A stretch of DNA of 64,000 nt, from assembly GCF_001543895.1 (NCBI RefSeq), contig NZ_JYIJ01000015.1, forward strand, positions 248,001 to 312,000, read 5' to 3'. The position numbers and the translations under genes are program-made. Source of the stretch: Carbonactinospora thermoautotrophica (lineage in GTDB: Bacteria > Actinomycetota > Actinomycetes > Streptomycetales > Carbonactinosporaceae). Under the pieces are notes generated by a model. That model saw only the letters and a program-made list of their open reading frames with translations, searched no databases and had not been told where the DNA came from. Positions 27,051 through 35,930 of this stretch are shown here, piece by piece. Each line of letters begins with the position of its first letter. The stretch's first letter is position 1.

Positions 27051-27950
27051 ATGAATCTGCGCAAGTTCACCGCTGCCGCCGGCCTGGCCGTGCTCGCGCT
27101 GCTCGCCAGCGCGTGCGGCAAGGAGGGCACGCCCGGCACGCCCGCCGGCGGCAGCGGGGAGAAGCTGACCTACCAGGTCGCCCAGAACGTCGACGTGGCG
27201 GGCAGCCCGACGTTCCAGAAGATGAAACAGCGCGGCAAGGTCATCATCGGCGTGAAGGATGACCAGCCGAACCTGGGTTTCAAGGACGTCACAACCGGCA
27301 AGTACGAGGGCTTCGACGTCGAGATCGCCAAGATGATCGCGGCGGGCCTCGGCTTCCGCGAGGACCAGATCGAGTTCAAGACCGTGCCGTCGCCGAACCG
27401 GGAGATCGCGATCCAGAACGGCGACATCGACTACTACGTCGGCACGTACTCGATCACCGACAAGCGCAAGCAGATGGTCTCGTTCGCCGGCCCGTACTTC
27501 ATCACCGGCCAAGGCCTGCTGGTCCGCAAGGGCGAGACCTCCATCAACGGCCCGCAGGACCTCGCCGGCAAGAAGGTCTGCTCGGTGCAGGGCTCGACGC
27601 CGCTGCAGAACATCGAGAAGGTCGCCCCGCAGGCGCAGCGCGTGCCGTTGGAGAAGTACTCGCTCTGCGTCGAGCAGCTGCTGCAGAACCAGGTCGACGC
27701 GGTGACCACCGACGAGGCGATCCTGAAGGGCTACGCGGCCCAGCAACCGGACAAGCTGAAGCTGGTCGGGGAGAAGTTCTCCACCGAGAAGTACGGCGTG
27801 GGCCTGCCCAAGGACGACAAGGCGCTGCGGGACAAGATCAACGACATCCTGGAGGCCGCGGCCAAGGATGGCACGTGGAAGAAGATCTACGACGCCACCC
27901 TCGGCAAGTCCGGCACCCAGGACACCCCGCCGCCGCTCGAGCGGTACTGA
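27051..27950 (+). CDS. gluB: Glutamate-binding lipoprotein GluB
   Basis: GluB is the extracellular receptor delivering glutamate to the permeases. The 299-residue precursor has a lipoprotein signal peptide with lipobox LASAC at Cys21 (LRKFTAAAGLAVLALLASAC), a Gly/Pro linker, and a class 3 periplasmic-binding fold: GKVIIGVKDDQPNLGFKDV near 65, GFDVEIAKMIAAGLG, TVPSPNREIAIQNGDIDYYV, and the second domain with DLAGKKVCSVQGSTPLQNI. ATG 27051 is preceded by AGGGACC; it lies 94 nt after gluA. In the dicarboxylate-type amino acid receptors the NREIAIQNG segment is usual. Glutamate specificity is by analogy with gluABCD. Confidence 0.92.
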   Translation: MNLRKFTAAAGLAVLALLASACGKEGTPGTPAGGSGEKLTYQVAQNVDVAGSPTFQKMKQRGKVIIGVKDDQPNLGFKDVTTGKYEGFDVEIAKMIAAGLGFREDQIEFKTVPSPNREIAIQNGDIDYYVGTYSITDKRKQMVSFAGPYFITGQGLLVRKGETSINGPQDLAGKKVCSVQGSTPLQNIEKVAPQAQRVPLEKYSLCVEQLLQNQVDAVTTDEAILKGYAAQQPDKLKLVGEKFSTEKYGVGLPKDDKALRDKINDILEAAAKDGTWKKIYDATLGKSGTQDTPPPLERY

Positions 27951-27998
27951 CCGGAATCTGAGACGGCGTGTTCCGCACCGTTGACGTCGAGGTGACCT

Positions 27999-28646
27999 GT
28001 GCTACGCATACTCACTGATAACTGGGACATCTTCGGCAGGGCGATCGCCACGACGCTGGCGCTCACCGTCCTGTCCGGGGTCCTGTCCCTGCTGTGGGGC
28101 AGCGTCCTCGCGACCATGCGGGTGTGCCCGGTCCCGGCATTGCGGAGAGCCGGTTCCGCGTACGTCAACGTGCTGCGGAACACGCCGCTCACGCTGGTCT
28201 TCCTCTTCATCGTGTTCGGCCTGCCGAGCCTGCAGATCGACCTGACGTACTTCCAGCGGGCGGTCCTGTCGCTGACCCTGTACACCTCAGCCTTCGTGTG
28301 CGAGGCGATCCGGTCCGGCATCAACACCGTCCCGGTCGGCCAAGCCGAGGCGGCGCGCTCCATCGGCATGACGTTCTGGCAGACGCTCACGCTGGTGGTG
28401 TTGCCCCAGGCGTTCCGCGCGGTGGTGCCGCCGCTGGGTAGCGTGCTGATCGCGATGACCAAGAACACCACCATCGCGGCCGGCTTCGCGGTCACCGAGC
28501 TGGGCTCGGTGCGCCAGTTCCTGAGCGAGCGTGGGGAACCTGCGGTGCCAACCCTCATCTGGGTGGCGCTCATCTTCCTGGCGATCGTGCTGCCGATGGC
28601 GTGGGGTCTGCGGATCGTCGAACGTAGGTGGGTGATGCAGCGGTGA
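27999..28646 (+). CDS. gluC: Glutamate ABC transporter permease GluC
   Basis: This 215-residue inner-membrane permease (HisM/GlnP family) has hydrophobic segments at about 14-40, 55-80, 88-105 and 180-205. The EAA loop that contacts the ATPase is GQAEAARSIGMTFWQTLTLVVLPQAFR. GTG 27999 is preceded by GAGGTGA. Its TGA overlaps the GTG of gluD by four bases (GTGA), so the two permeases are translationally coupled. It is slightly shorter than GluD, as is usual in this system. Confidence 0.93.
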   Translation: MLRILTDNWDIFGRAIATTLALTVLSGVLSLLWGSVLATMRVCPVPALRRAGSAYVNVLRNTPLTLVFLFIVFGLPSLQIDLTYFQRAVLSLTLYTSAFVCEAIRSGINTVPVGQAEAARSIGMTFWQTLTLVVLPQAFRAVVPPLGSVLIAMTKNTTIAAGFAVTELGSVRQFLSERGEPAVPTLIWVALIFLAIVLPMAWGLRIVERRWVMQR

Positions 28647-29509
28647 GCACGAGCGTCCTGTTCGACGTGCCCGGCCCGGCGGGCCGCCGGCGCAACCGGC
28701 TGATCGGCCTCGCCTCGGTTGTGATCCTGACCGCCCTGGCCGGATACGTGATCTACCGGTTCGCAGTGACCGGGCAGTTCTCCGCCCAGAAGTGGGCGAT
28801 CTTCCAATACGTCGCCATCCAGCAACTCCTGCTGAACGGCCTGATCAACACCCTGAAGGCGGCTGCGCTCGCAACCGTACTCGCGCTTGTCTTCGGCGCG
28901 GTCTTCGCCGCGGGCCGGCTCTCGGACCACGCCTGGGTCCGCGGGCCCGCCGGGCTCGTGGTCGAACTGTTCCGAGCGATCCCGCTGCTGATCCTGATCT
29001 TCCTCTTCTACTACGGATCCCGGCCCCTGTTCGGGATCGCGCTGAGCCCGTTGTGGGCCCTGGTCTTCGGGCTGACGCTCTACAACGGTTCGGTTCTCGC
29101 CGAGGTCTTCCGGGCTGGCGTCCTGGCCGTGCCGCGGGGACAGTCCGAGGCGGCCTACGCGCTCGGCCTGCGCAAGACCCAGGTGATGACACTGATCCTG
29201 TTGCCGCAGGCCCTGCGCTCGATGCTGCCGTCGATCGTGAGCCAGCTCGTGGTGCTGCTCAAGGACACCGCGCTGGGCTTCATCATCACGTACGAGGAGC
29301 TGTTGTTCGTCGCCAAGCAACTGGGCACCCAGGTCCAGTTCGGCAGCCCGTTCATCCCGGCCGCGATCGTGGTCGCCGTGATCTACGTCGGGATCTGCAT
29401 GGCGTTGAGCTGGTTCGCCGGGTACCTGGCGCGCCACCGCCCCAGGAAGAGCGCCGCGCCGCCCACCCGGCCGGAGGAGCTGGAGACCAGCGGGGCCGTC
29501 GCGGCCTGA
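28643..29509 (+). CDS. gluD: Glutamate ABC transporter permease GluD
   Basis: This 288-residue permease pairs with GluC. N-terminal helix VVILTALAGYVIYRFAVTG, then a HisM-type core with VELFRAIPLLILIFLFYYGS and the ATPase-contact EAA loop GQSEAAYALGLRKTQVMTLI; a C-terminal Arg/Pro-rich cytoplasmic tail is typical of actinobacterial GluD. GTG 28643 overlaps the gluC stop. It is the last gene of gluABCD and converges on rny; no strong terminator was found, only a short imperfect hairpin near 29614-29630. Confidence 0.92.
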   Translation: MSTSVLFDVPGPAGRRRNRLIGLASVVILTALAGYVIYRFAVTGQFSAQKWAIFQYVAIQQLLLNGLINTLKAAALATVLALVFGAVFAAGRLSDHAWVRGPAGLVVELFRAIPLLILIFLFYYGSRPLFGIALSPLWALVFGLTLYNGSVLAEVFRAGVLAVPRGQSEAAYALGLRKTQVMTLILLPQALRSMLPSIVSQLVVLLKDTALGFIITYEELLFVAKQLGTQVQFGSPFIPAAIVVAVIYVGICMALSWFAGYLARHRPRKSAAPPTRPEELETSGAVAA

Positions 29510-29626
29510 CCGGCGGACCGCTTACGTCCCGTGCGGCATCTGACGCTTCCCCCGGCCGGCCCTCCGGCTCAGCGAGCGCAGCTACCTGGGCACCCCGCGC
29601 CCGCGGGTCGCTCGTAGGCCCACGGC

Positions 29627-31231
29627 CTACCGCGCCACCTCGGTCGCGCGGCTCTCACGGACGACCGTCACGCGGATCTGGCCGGGGTAGGTGAGCTCCT
29701 CCTCGATCTGCTTGGCGATGTCCCGGGCGATCACCTGGGCCTGGATGTCGTCGACCTGGTCCGGCATCACCATGACCCGGACCTCGCGGCCGGCCTGCAT
29801 CGCGAAGACCTTCTCCACGCCCTGGTGAGCGTACGCGATCTCCTCCAGGCGCTGCAGGCGCCGGACGTACGCCTCCAGGGACTCCCGGCGCGCACCCGGT
29901 CGGCCGCCGGAGATCGCGTCGGCGGCCTGGGTGAGGACCGCCTCGACCGTGCGGACCTCGACCTCGTTGTGGTGAGCCTCGATCGCGTGGACGACGTCCT
30001 CAGGCTCGCCGTACTTGCGGGCGACCTCCGCGCCGATCAGCGCGTGGCTGCCTTCGACCTCGTGGGTGAGCGCCTTGCCGATGTCGTGCAGCAGGGTGCA
30101 ACGCTTGCAGATCATCGGGTCGAGACCCAACTCGGCGGCCATCATGCCGGCCAGGTGCGCGGATTCGACCAGGTGCTTGAGCACGTTCTGCCCGTAGGAG
30201 GTGCGGTAGCGCAGCCGGCCGAGGAGGGCGACCAGGTCGGGGTGCATATCGGTGATGCCGACCTCGACCAAGGCGTCCTCACCGGCGCGGACGCACAGTT
30301 GTTCCACCTCGTGCTTGCTCCGCTCGTACACCTCCTCGATGCGCTGCGGATGGATGCGCCCGTCCGCGACGAGGGTCTCCAGGGCGAGCCGGGCGACCTC
30401 CCGGCGAACCGGATCGAAGCACGACAGCAACACCGCCTCAGGGGTGTCGTCGATGATCAGGTTGACACCTGTGACGGACTCGAAGGCGCGGATGTTGCGG
30501 CCTTCGCGACCGATGATCCGGCCCTTCATGTCGTCGCTCGGCAGGTGCAGTACCGAGACCACGGACTCGGCGGTCTGCTCGCTGGCGAGCCGTTGGATGG
30601 CCAGTGTGATGATCTTACGCGCGCGCTCCTCGCCTTGTTCGCGAGCCGCGTTCTCGATGTCCCGGACGATGACCGCGGCCTCCCGCTTGGCCTGGTTCTC
30701 CATCTGCTTGACCAGCTCGGCCTTGGCCTCGGCGGCGGTCATGCCGGCGGTGCGCTCGAGGATGAGCCGGCGCTCCTCCTCCAGGTTGGCCAGCTCGGCC
30801 CGGCGGCGCGCGATCTCAGTCTCGAGCTGGTCGAGATCCTTCTCCCGCTGCATGAGGCGGGCTATCTCGGCGTCGAGCCGTTCCTCCCGCTCGGCGATCC
30901 GCTGCTCGCGCCGTTCCAGGTCCAGCCGCATCTTGCGGAGGTCTTCCTTGAGCGCGCGGGCCTCCTCCTCCAGTTCCTCGCGCGCCCGTGCGGCGTGCCG
31001 GGCGGCCAGCTCGGCCTGCTGTCTGATCTGATCGGCCTCCTGCTCCGCGCGCAGCCGCAGCTCCGCCGCCTCCCGGCGGGCCTCCTCCAGCTCGACCTGC
31101 GCGAAAGACGGGCCCTCGGCGGCGCGGCGCCACGCCCGGCGTAGCGCGGCGAGCAGCAGGACGGCCAGCACGAGCAGGACGATGCTGACACCCACCGCCC
31201 CTAGTGCCACCGGCCCTGCTTCAGCCCACAT
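29627..31231 (-). CDS. rny: Ribonuclease Y
   Basis: RNase Y is a membrane-anchored endoribonuclease that initiates mRNA decay. The 534-residue protein has an N-terminal transmembrane helix (LGAVGVSIVLLVLAVLLLAA at about 7-28) and a long charged coiled coil to about 200. A KH domain follows (DDMKGRIIGREGRNIRAFES near 227), then an HD domain with metal-binding LLHDIGKALTHEVEGSHALIG near 365 and AIEAHHNEVE. ATG 31231 has GGAGGGA nine bases upstream and puts the membrane helix at the N-terminus; a frame extending to 31309 would bury it. RNase J lies 30 kb away in the same window, so this genome has both major Gram-positive mRNA-decay nucleases. Confidence 0.95.
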   Translation of the reverse strand: MWAEAGPVALGAVGVSIVLLVLAVLLLAALRRAWRRAAEGPSFAQVELEEARREAAELRLRAEQEADQIRQQAELAARHAARAREELEEEARALKEDLRKMRLDLERREQRIAEREERLDAEIARLMQREKDLDQLETEIARRRAELANLEEERRLILERTAGMTAAEAKAELVKQMENQAKREAAVIVRDIENAAREQGEERARKIITLAIQRLASEQTAESVVSVLHLPSDDMKGRIIGREGRNIRAFESVTGVNLIIDDTPEAVLLSCFDPVRREVARLALETLVADGRIHPQRIEEVYERSKHEVEQLCVRAGEDALVEVGITDMHPDLVALLGRLRYRTSYGQNVLKHLVESAHLAGMMAAELGLDPMICKRCTLLHDIGKALTHEVEGSHALIGAEVARKYGEPEDVVHAIEAHHNEVEVRTVEAVLTQAADAISGGRPGARRESLEAYVRRLQRLEEIAYAHQGVEKVFAMQAGREVRVMVMPDQVDDIQAQVIARDIAKQIEEELTYPGQIRVTVVRESRATEVAR

Positions 31232-31326
31232 CGGGCGCCACTCCCTCCATCGCTCACCCCTGCGCCCGCAGAGGTGCCATCGTGAGGGCCAAGCACGCGG
31301 TGCGTACAACCCGGTGCGGCGAGCCC

Positions 31327-31371
31327 GCGTTCACCCGGATGGGGTGGCTCAACAGCCATCCGGGTGAACGC
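31327..31371 (-). terminator. Hairpin downstream of recA-recX
   Basis: A 16-bp perfect stem (arms 31327-31342 and 31356-31371) with a 13-nt loop lies 95 nt before the rny start and about 390 nt beyond the recX stop on the same strand. It probably ends recA-recX readthrough before the rny promoter. Confidence 0.65.
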
Positions 31372-31759
31372 TCCGACGCCCCACGCGGGCATCTCCGGAT
31401 CACCCGTTCGGGCGCCGCGACGACCTGGACGGGTGGGTCCATCGGCTTTCTCGCCGGTGTCCTGTGCAGCTATGGCAACCGGCCACGTGGGCCGGCTTGG
31501 AAGTCAGGTCAAGCGTTCCGGTAGCGACCCCGCGCCGACGCGGATGGTCCTCACGATTGGGAGGCTAGGATTCGGTCACTTTTTGGTCAAGCAACGACAA
31601 CCCGCTGGTCACATGACTGCGGCCTTGACTGCCTACGCTGCCCGGAGTCCTGGCCCACCCGGTTCGCGGCCTAGCTGGCGGGCATCGCCTTTGGCCGACA
31701 GGCGTCTGGACGACGGTATCCCTTGACCAACCGGCTTGCCTGGCGCGGTCCCGCTTCGG
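31372..31759. other. Non-coding stretch between recX and the terminator
   Basis: These 388 bp beyond the recX stop have no recognisable gene on either strand. The segment 31575-31640 is AT-richer with TTTTTGGTCAAG. It could be an untranslated 3' region of recX or hold a small RNA, but nothing decisive is seen. Confidence 0.4.
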
Positions 31760-32677
31760 CTACTCCTCTGGTTCTCCCAGATGGTCGAGGACGGCGTCGA
31801 GGTCAACCGGGTCGGCGGCATCGGCGTCCCCTGCCGCGGCCAGCACATCGCGGACCACCCGGGCGGTGAGCCCTGCGCCGTACCCCTTGCGCACGAGCAT
31901 TCCCGCCAGCCGGCGCACCCGTGTCCGGTGGTCGAGGCGGCTCATGGTGGCGAGCTTGCGGGCTGCCAGCCTCCGTGCGGTCGTGTACTCCTGGTCCGGG
32001 GTGAGGCCGCTCACCGCCTCGGCGACCGTGGCCTCGTCCACCCCGCGCTGGCGCAGCTCGTACGCGAGCGCCCGCCGCCCCAGCCCGCGCCCGGCATGGC
32101 GCGACTCCACCCACGCGGCGGCGAACATCCGGTCGTCGATCATTCCGACGTCCTCGTACCGGTCGAGCACCCCGGCGATCACCTCGTCGGGGATGCCGCG
32201 CCGGCGCAGCCCTGTGGTCAGCTGCGCCCGGGTCCGGGGCGCCGCCGCGAGCATGCGCAGGCAGATCTCCCGGGCCGCCGCCTCCGGATCCTGCGGCGGT
32301 GTTTGACCGTCTGGGCCTGCCAGGCCGCTCCCACTCCCACTTCGGGCACGCAGGCTCCGGCTCCCCGACTGCTGGTCCTCGGCGTGGCGGGACGGATCCC
32401 AGTCGGCACCGGGTGGCTCATCCGGGCTGGCGGCCTGACGCCCACTGCGGCCGGTCGGCTCGGCCGGGACGCCGTAACGCACCTGCCAACCTACGCCGGG
32501 CCGCCGGTCTTCACCCTCGGAGGAAGCATCCCACTCGTACGGAGTATCCCGACCGGGACCTCGCGAGCCATCCCCGCCAACGGGACAGTGTCCGCCAGCG
32601 GAGACCTCACCGGTACGGGTCCAGCGCCGGGAACCGTCGGACGGGCGGGCGGCGCCGGGATCAGGTTCGATGGGCAC
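31760..32677 (-). CDS. recX: RecA regulatory protein RecX, with long N-terminal extension
   Basis: RecX caps or blocks extension of RecA filaments. The conserved part covers roughly residues 130-290 and has the three-helix repeats: RAQLTTGLRRRGIPDEVIAG, DRMFAAAWVESRHAGRGLGR, YELRQRGVDEATVAEAVSG and RLAGMLVRKGYGAGLTARVV. GTG 32677 begins only 4 bases after the recA stop, so the pair is translationally coupled, the normal arrangement. From this start the protein is 305 residues, with about 130 unconserved, Gly/Asp/Pro/Ser-rich residues ahead of the RecX domain; in-frame GTG or ATG codons closer to the domain could be used instead. Confidence 0.9.
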   Translation of the reverse strand: MPIEPDPGAARPSDGSRRWTRTGEVSAGGHCPVGGDGSRGPGRDTPYEWDASSEGEDRRPGVGWQVRYGVPAEPTGRSGRQAASPDEPPGADWDPSRHAEDQQSGSRSLRARSGSGSGLAGPDGQTPPQDPEAAAREICLRMLAAAPRTRAQLTTGLRRRGIPDEVIAGVLDRYEDVGMIDDRMFAAAWVESRHAGRGLGRRALAYELRQRGVDEATVAEAVSGLTPDQEYTTARRLAARKLATMSRLDHRTRVRRLAGMLVRKGYGAGLTARVVRDVLAAAGDADAADPVDLDAVLDHLGEPEE

Positions 32678-32681
32678 CGGG

Positions 32682-33827
32682 TCAGAAGTTCGCGCCGGGT
32701 GCGACGGCGGCGGGGGCGGCCTTCGGGGCGGTCGCCCGGGCTGCGGGAGCCTTGACCGCGGCCGTGGTCTTGGCGGCAGCGGCCGCCTTGCCCGGGACGG
32801 CCGGAACCTCCGGCTCGGCCGGGGCGTCCAGACGCGGGCCGATGCCCAGCTTTTCCTTGATCTTCTTCTCGATCTCGTCAGCCAGGTCCGGGTTGTCCCG
32901 CAGGAAGGCGCGCGCGTTCTCCCTGCCCTGGCCGAGCTGGTCACCCTCGTACGTGTACCAGGCGCCGGACTTGCGGACGATCCCGTGCTCCACGCCCATG
33001 TCGAGCAGGCCGCCCTCGCGGCTGATGCCCACCCCGTACAGGATGTCGAACTCAGCCTGCTTGAACGGCGAGGCCAGCTTGTTCTTGACGACCTTGACCC
33101 GGGTACGGTTACCGACCGCCTCCTGGCCGTCCTTGAGGGTCTCGATCCGACGCACGTCGAGACGCACCGAAGCGTAGAACTTCAGCGCCTTGCCACCGGT
33201 CGTGGTCTCAGGCGAGCCGAAGAACACGCCGACCTTCTCTCGCAACTGGTTGATGAAGATCGCGGTGGTCTTGGACTGGCTGAGCGCGCCGGTCATCTTC
33301 CGCAGTGCCTGGCTCATGAGGCGGGCCTGCAGGCCCACGTGGCTGTCGCCCATCTCGCCCTCGATCTCGGCACGCGGCACGAGCGCGGCGACCGAGTCGA
33401 TGACGATGACATCGAGCGCGCCGGACCGGATGAGCATGTCGGCGATCTCCAGCGCCTGCTCGCCGGTGTCGGGTTGGGAGACGAGCAGCGCGTCGGTGTC
33501 CACGCCGAGCTTGTTCGCGTACTCCGGATCGAGCGCGTGCTCGGCGTCGATGAACGCCGCGATGCCGCCCATCTTCTGCGCGTTGGCGATGGCGTGGAGG
33601 GCGACGGTGGTCTTACCCGAGGACTCCGGACCGTAGATCTCCACGATCCGGCCCCGGGGCAACCCGCCGATGCCGAGCGCGAGGTCGAGCGCGATCGACC
33701 CGGTGGGGATCACCTCGATCGGCGCTCGCGCGTCATCGCCGAGACGCATGACGGAGCCCTTACCGAACTGCCGCTCGATCTGCGCGAGCGCGGTTTCGAG
33801 CGCCTTGTCGCGGTCGGTTGCTGCCAT
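32682..33827 (-). CDS. recA: Recombinase RecA
   Basis: RecA catalyses strand exchange and activates LexA self-cleavage. The 381-residue protein has Walker [18 protein letters not shown] near residue 67, [13 protein letters not shown], Walker [21 protein letters not shown], the L1/L2 DNA loops ([39 protein letters not shown]) and an Ala/Lys/Pro-rich C-terminal tail of about 55 residues, typical of actinomycetes. ATG 33827 ([20 protein letters not shown]) matches the Streptomyces start. A perfect LexA box at 33948-33963 controls it; recX follows at 4 bases. Confidence 0.98.
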   Translation of the reverse strand: MAATDRDKALETALAQIERQFGKGSVMRLGDDARAPIEVIPTGSIALDLALGIGGLPRGRIVEIYGPESSGKTTVALHAIANAQKMGGIAAFIDAEHALDPEYANKLGVDTDALLVSQPDTGEQALEIADMLIRSGALDVIVIDSVAALVPRAEIEGEMGDSHVGLQARLMSQALRKMTGALSQSKTTAIFINQLREKVGVFFGSPETTTGGKALKFYASVRLDVRRIETLKDGQEAVGNRTRVKVVKNKLASPFKQAEFDILYGVGISREGGLLDMGVEHGIVRKSGAWYTYEGDQLGQGRENARAFLRDNPDLADEIEKKIKEKLGIGPRLDAPAEPEVPAVPGKAAAAAKTTAAVKAPAARATAPKAAPAAVAPGANF

Positions 33828-33947
33828 GGATGCCACCCCAGTGGGTCGTTGTGTGCGCTTCATCGGAAACGACGCTAGCCGCCGCTCCCGACAGGTGCCA
33901 GCCAGCCCGCGTCGCCTGTGGATAACGTCCGCATTCGTCAACGATAG

Positions 33948-33963
33948 TCGAACGCTTGTTCGA
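33948..33963 (-). promoter_or_regulatory. LexA (SOS) box upstream of recA
   Basis: TCGAACGCTTGTTCGA is a perfect palindromic match to the Gram-positive LexA site CGAAC-N4-GTTCG, 121 nt upstream of the recA start. It lies against the 3' end of the MFS gene (stop 33966-33968). Confidence 0.9.
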
Positions 33964-33965
33964 CG

Positions 33966-35219
33966 TCACTTCCGACACGCCGTACCGATCGTCAGCGCGG
34001 TGAGCAAGGTGAGCACCACCCCGGCCGAGGCGTTCAGCCCGCCGTACCCCGCGAGACCGACGACCAGCCCGGCGAACGCCCCGCCGGTCGCCCCGCACAC
34101 GCCCATCACCAGGTCGGACGCGCCCTGGGCCCCGGCTCGCACGCCGATCGGCACCGACTCCGAGAGCAGCGTCGACCCAGCGACAAGGCACCCGGACCAG
34201 CCGAGGCCGAGCAGGAACAGCCCGGCTGTGAGCTGGACGGTCTCGTCGGCCTGCGCGGTCCCGGCGAGCAGCAGTGAGGTGTACAGCACCCCCTGCGCGC
34301 CGGCCAGCGCCCACACCCTCCCGAACCGGTCGGCCAGCCAGCCCACGACCGGCGAGAACGCGTACATGCCGGCCACATGCACGCTGATCACGAGACCGAC
34401 CAGCCGCAACATGTCAGGCCCGGGGTGTCCGCCGGAGTGGATGTGCACCGGCGTGAGCGACATCACCCCGACCATGATCATGTGTCCGACGGCGATGCCC
34501 ACCAGCCCGAGGGCGGCGCGGGGTGTGCGCCGGACCACGCCCAGCGCCGCGCGGGCGGACGGGCGCGGGCCGTCGGTGTCGGCCGCGTGCCGCTGCGCGA
34601 GCAGCAACGGGTCGGGCCGCAGCAACAACCCCATGACGGCGCCCGCGAGCAGGAAGACGATCGCAGACCAGAGGAAGGGGCCGGCCAGCCGGGGCAGCCC
34701 CAGGAGGGTAGCCGTCGCCCCGGCGGGCGCGACCAGGTTCGGCCCGGCGACGGCCCCGATCGTCGTGGCCCACACCACCACCGAGAGCGCGCGGCCCCGG
34801 TGCGTCGGCTCGGCGAGATCGGTGGCCGCGTACCGGGCTTGCAGGTTCGAGGTGGTTGCGGCGCCGAAGAGCAGCATGCCGACGAGCAGCAGAAGGTAGG
34901 AGCCGAGCGCCGCGGCGACCACGGCGAGCGCGGAGCCGGCCGAGCCCGCCAGGTACCCGGTCATCAGTCCCGGACGGCGTCCGCGCCGGGCCATGAGCCC
35001 GGCCAGCGGCACCGCGGCCACGGCGGCGCCGAGGGTGGAAGCGGTGGCGGCCAGACCGGACAGGTTCGGCGAGCCGGACAGCTCCTGGGCGAGCAAGGCG
35101 GCCATGGCGATGCCGACCGAGACCCCGACCCCACCGAGCACCTGGGTGGAGGCGAGGCTGCGCACCGTACGGCGCTGCACCGCGGAGAGGTCGCGGACGG
35201 CGGCGATGGTAAGGGGCAT
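33966..35219 (-). CDS. Major facilitator superfamily transporter
   Basis: This 417-residue membrane protein has about 12 hydrophobic segments. The MFS A-motif is at the loop between helices 2 and 3 (PLAGLMARRGRRPGLMTGYL near residue 73) and again in the C-half (VVGWLADRFGRVWALAGAQG). The N-terminus is MPLTIAAVRDLSAVQRRTVR and is cytoplasmic. No substrate-specific motif is evident; the best guess is drug/metabolite efflux. It is upstream of recA on the same strand, with the recA LexA box immediately after its stop; this arrangement is also seen in some related actinomycetes, to my recollection. Confidence 0.85.
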   Translation of the reverse strand: MPLTIAAVRDLSAVQRRTVRSLASTQVLGGVGVSVGIAMAALLAQELSGSPNLSGLAATASTLGAAVAAVPLAGLMARRGRRPGLMTGYLAGSAGSALAVVAAALGSYLLLLVGMLLFGAATTSNLQARYAATDLAEPTHRGRALSVVVWATTIGAVAGPNLVAPAGATATLLGLPRLAGPFLWSAIVFLLAGAVMGLLLRPDPLLLAQRHAADTDGPRPSARAALGVVRRTPRAALGLVGIAVGHMIMVGVMSLTPVHIHSGGHPGPDMLRLVGLVISVHVAGMYAFSPVVGWLADRFGRVWALAGAQGVLYTSLLLAGTAQADETVQLTAGLFLLGLGWSGCLVAGSTLLSESVPIGVRAGAQGASDLVMGVCGATGGAFAGLVVGLAGYGGLNASAGVVLTLLTALTIGTACRK

Positions 35220-35251
35220 GCCGGCAGCCTATGTCCGCCAGGCCGCTGTGA

Positions 35252-35446
35252 TCAGTGCAAGTGGTGCGGTACCTCTACGGTCCGGCAGACCGCGCGCCAG
35301 ACGTCCTTGGCGTCCTCGCCCTCGGCGAGCGCCTGCTCCACGGTCCGGCCACCCAGCTCGGCGATCACGTGGTCGCGGGCGTAGGAGTGGGCGTACGCCT
35401 CGCCGAACACCGCGTACATCCGCTGCCAGAACTCGGTCAGTCGCAT
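35252..35446 (-). CDS. DUF3046 family small protein
   Basis: The 64-residue protein reads MRLTEFWQRMYAVFGEAYAH at the start and contains HVIAELGGRTVEQALAEGED and VWRAVC, matching the DUF3046 family, which is restricted to actinobacteria and commonly encoded next to recA. Function is unknown. It is acidic and helical, has no membrane segment, and lies 32 nt upstream of the MFS gene on the same strand. Confidence 0.88.
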   Translation of the reverse strand: MRLTEFWQRMYAVFGEAYAHSYARDHVIAELGGRTVEQALAEGEDAKDVWRAVCRTVEVPHHLH

Positions 35447-35458
35447 CGGCTCCCTGCT

Positions 35459-35695
35459 TTACCCGCGCGGCTTCTCGGCAAACGGCGCCAGCCTACGACG
35501 CGAGACCTCGCCCGGCATCCGGTGACCGCGCGGCCTGGTCACCCCGGCGTCCCGAGGCGAGGTGCCCTGCTTGTAGCTGTCCTGGTTGCCGAGGATCGTC
35601 GACTGCACCCGGCTGTTCCCCGAAGCGGTCTCGGCGGCCACGGCCGCTCCGAGTGCCAGGGTCGTGGCGCGCCGGGTGAACAATGCTCGTGGCAT
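35459..35695 (-). CDS. Possible small exported protein
   Basis: This 78-codon frame starts MPRALFTRRATTLALGAAVA, which reads like a signal peptide or twin-Arg-less export signal, followed by a basic Ser/Arg/Pro-rich remainder without a recognised family. It ends 12 nt upstream of the DUF3046 gene on the same strand. A GGAA sequence eight bases upstream of ATG 35695 is a weak ribosome site. It may be a chance frame. Confidence 0.35.
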   Translation of the reverse strand: MPRALFTRRATTLALGAAVAAETASGNSRVQSTILGNQDSYKQGTSPRDAGVTRPRGHRMPGEVSRRRLAPFAEKPRG

Positions 35696-35930
35696 CCCCC
35701 GAGTTCCAGGGATAGGCCCCGCCAGGTCCGACGCGGGTCGGTCCGGACCGTCACCCCGGCGCGCAATCGATGTCCGCAACATCGCAGCGCTCGCGCAACG
35801 CCGGATGCGATTCAACCGAGTTATCCACAGGTCGGCGGCGGATGGTGGCGAACAGGGTGGGCGCAGACGGACGATGGCCACGTCCAGCGCTGGAGCGAAG
35901 TTGTCAGCGCGACCGGGAAGGATGGAAGTC

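Noticed and set aside
29614-29630. Short hairpin (7-bp stem) overlapping the rny stop as a gluD/rny terminator
   Set aside because: Short and overlapping the stop codon; too weak to call.
31204-31524. Open frame of 106 codons upstream of rny
   Set aside because: It spans the strong 31327-31371 hairpin and has no recognisable features; better explained as untranslated and terminator DNA.
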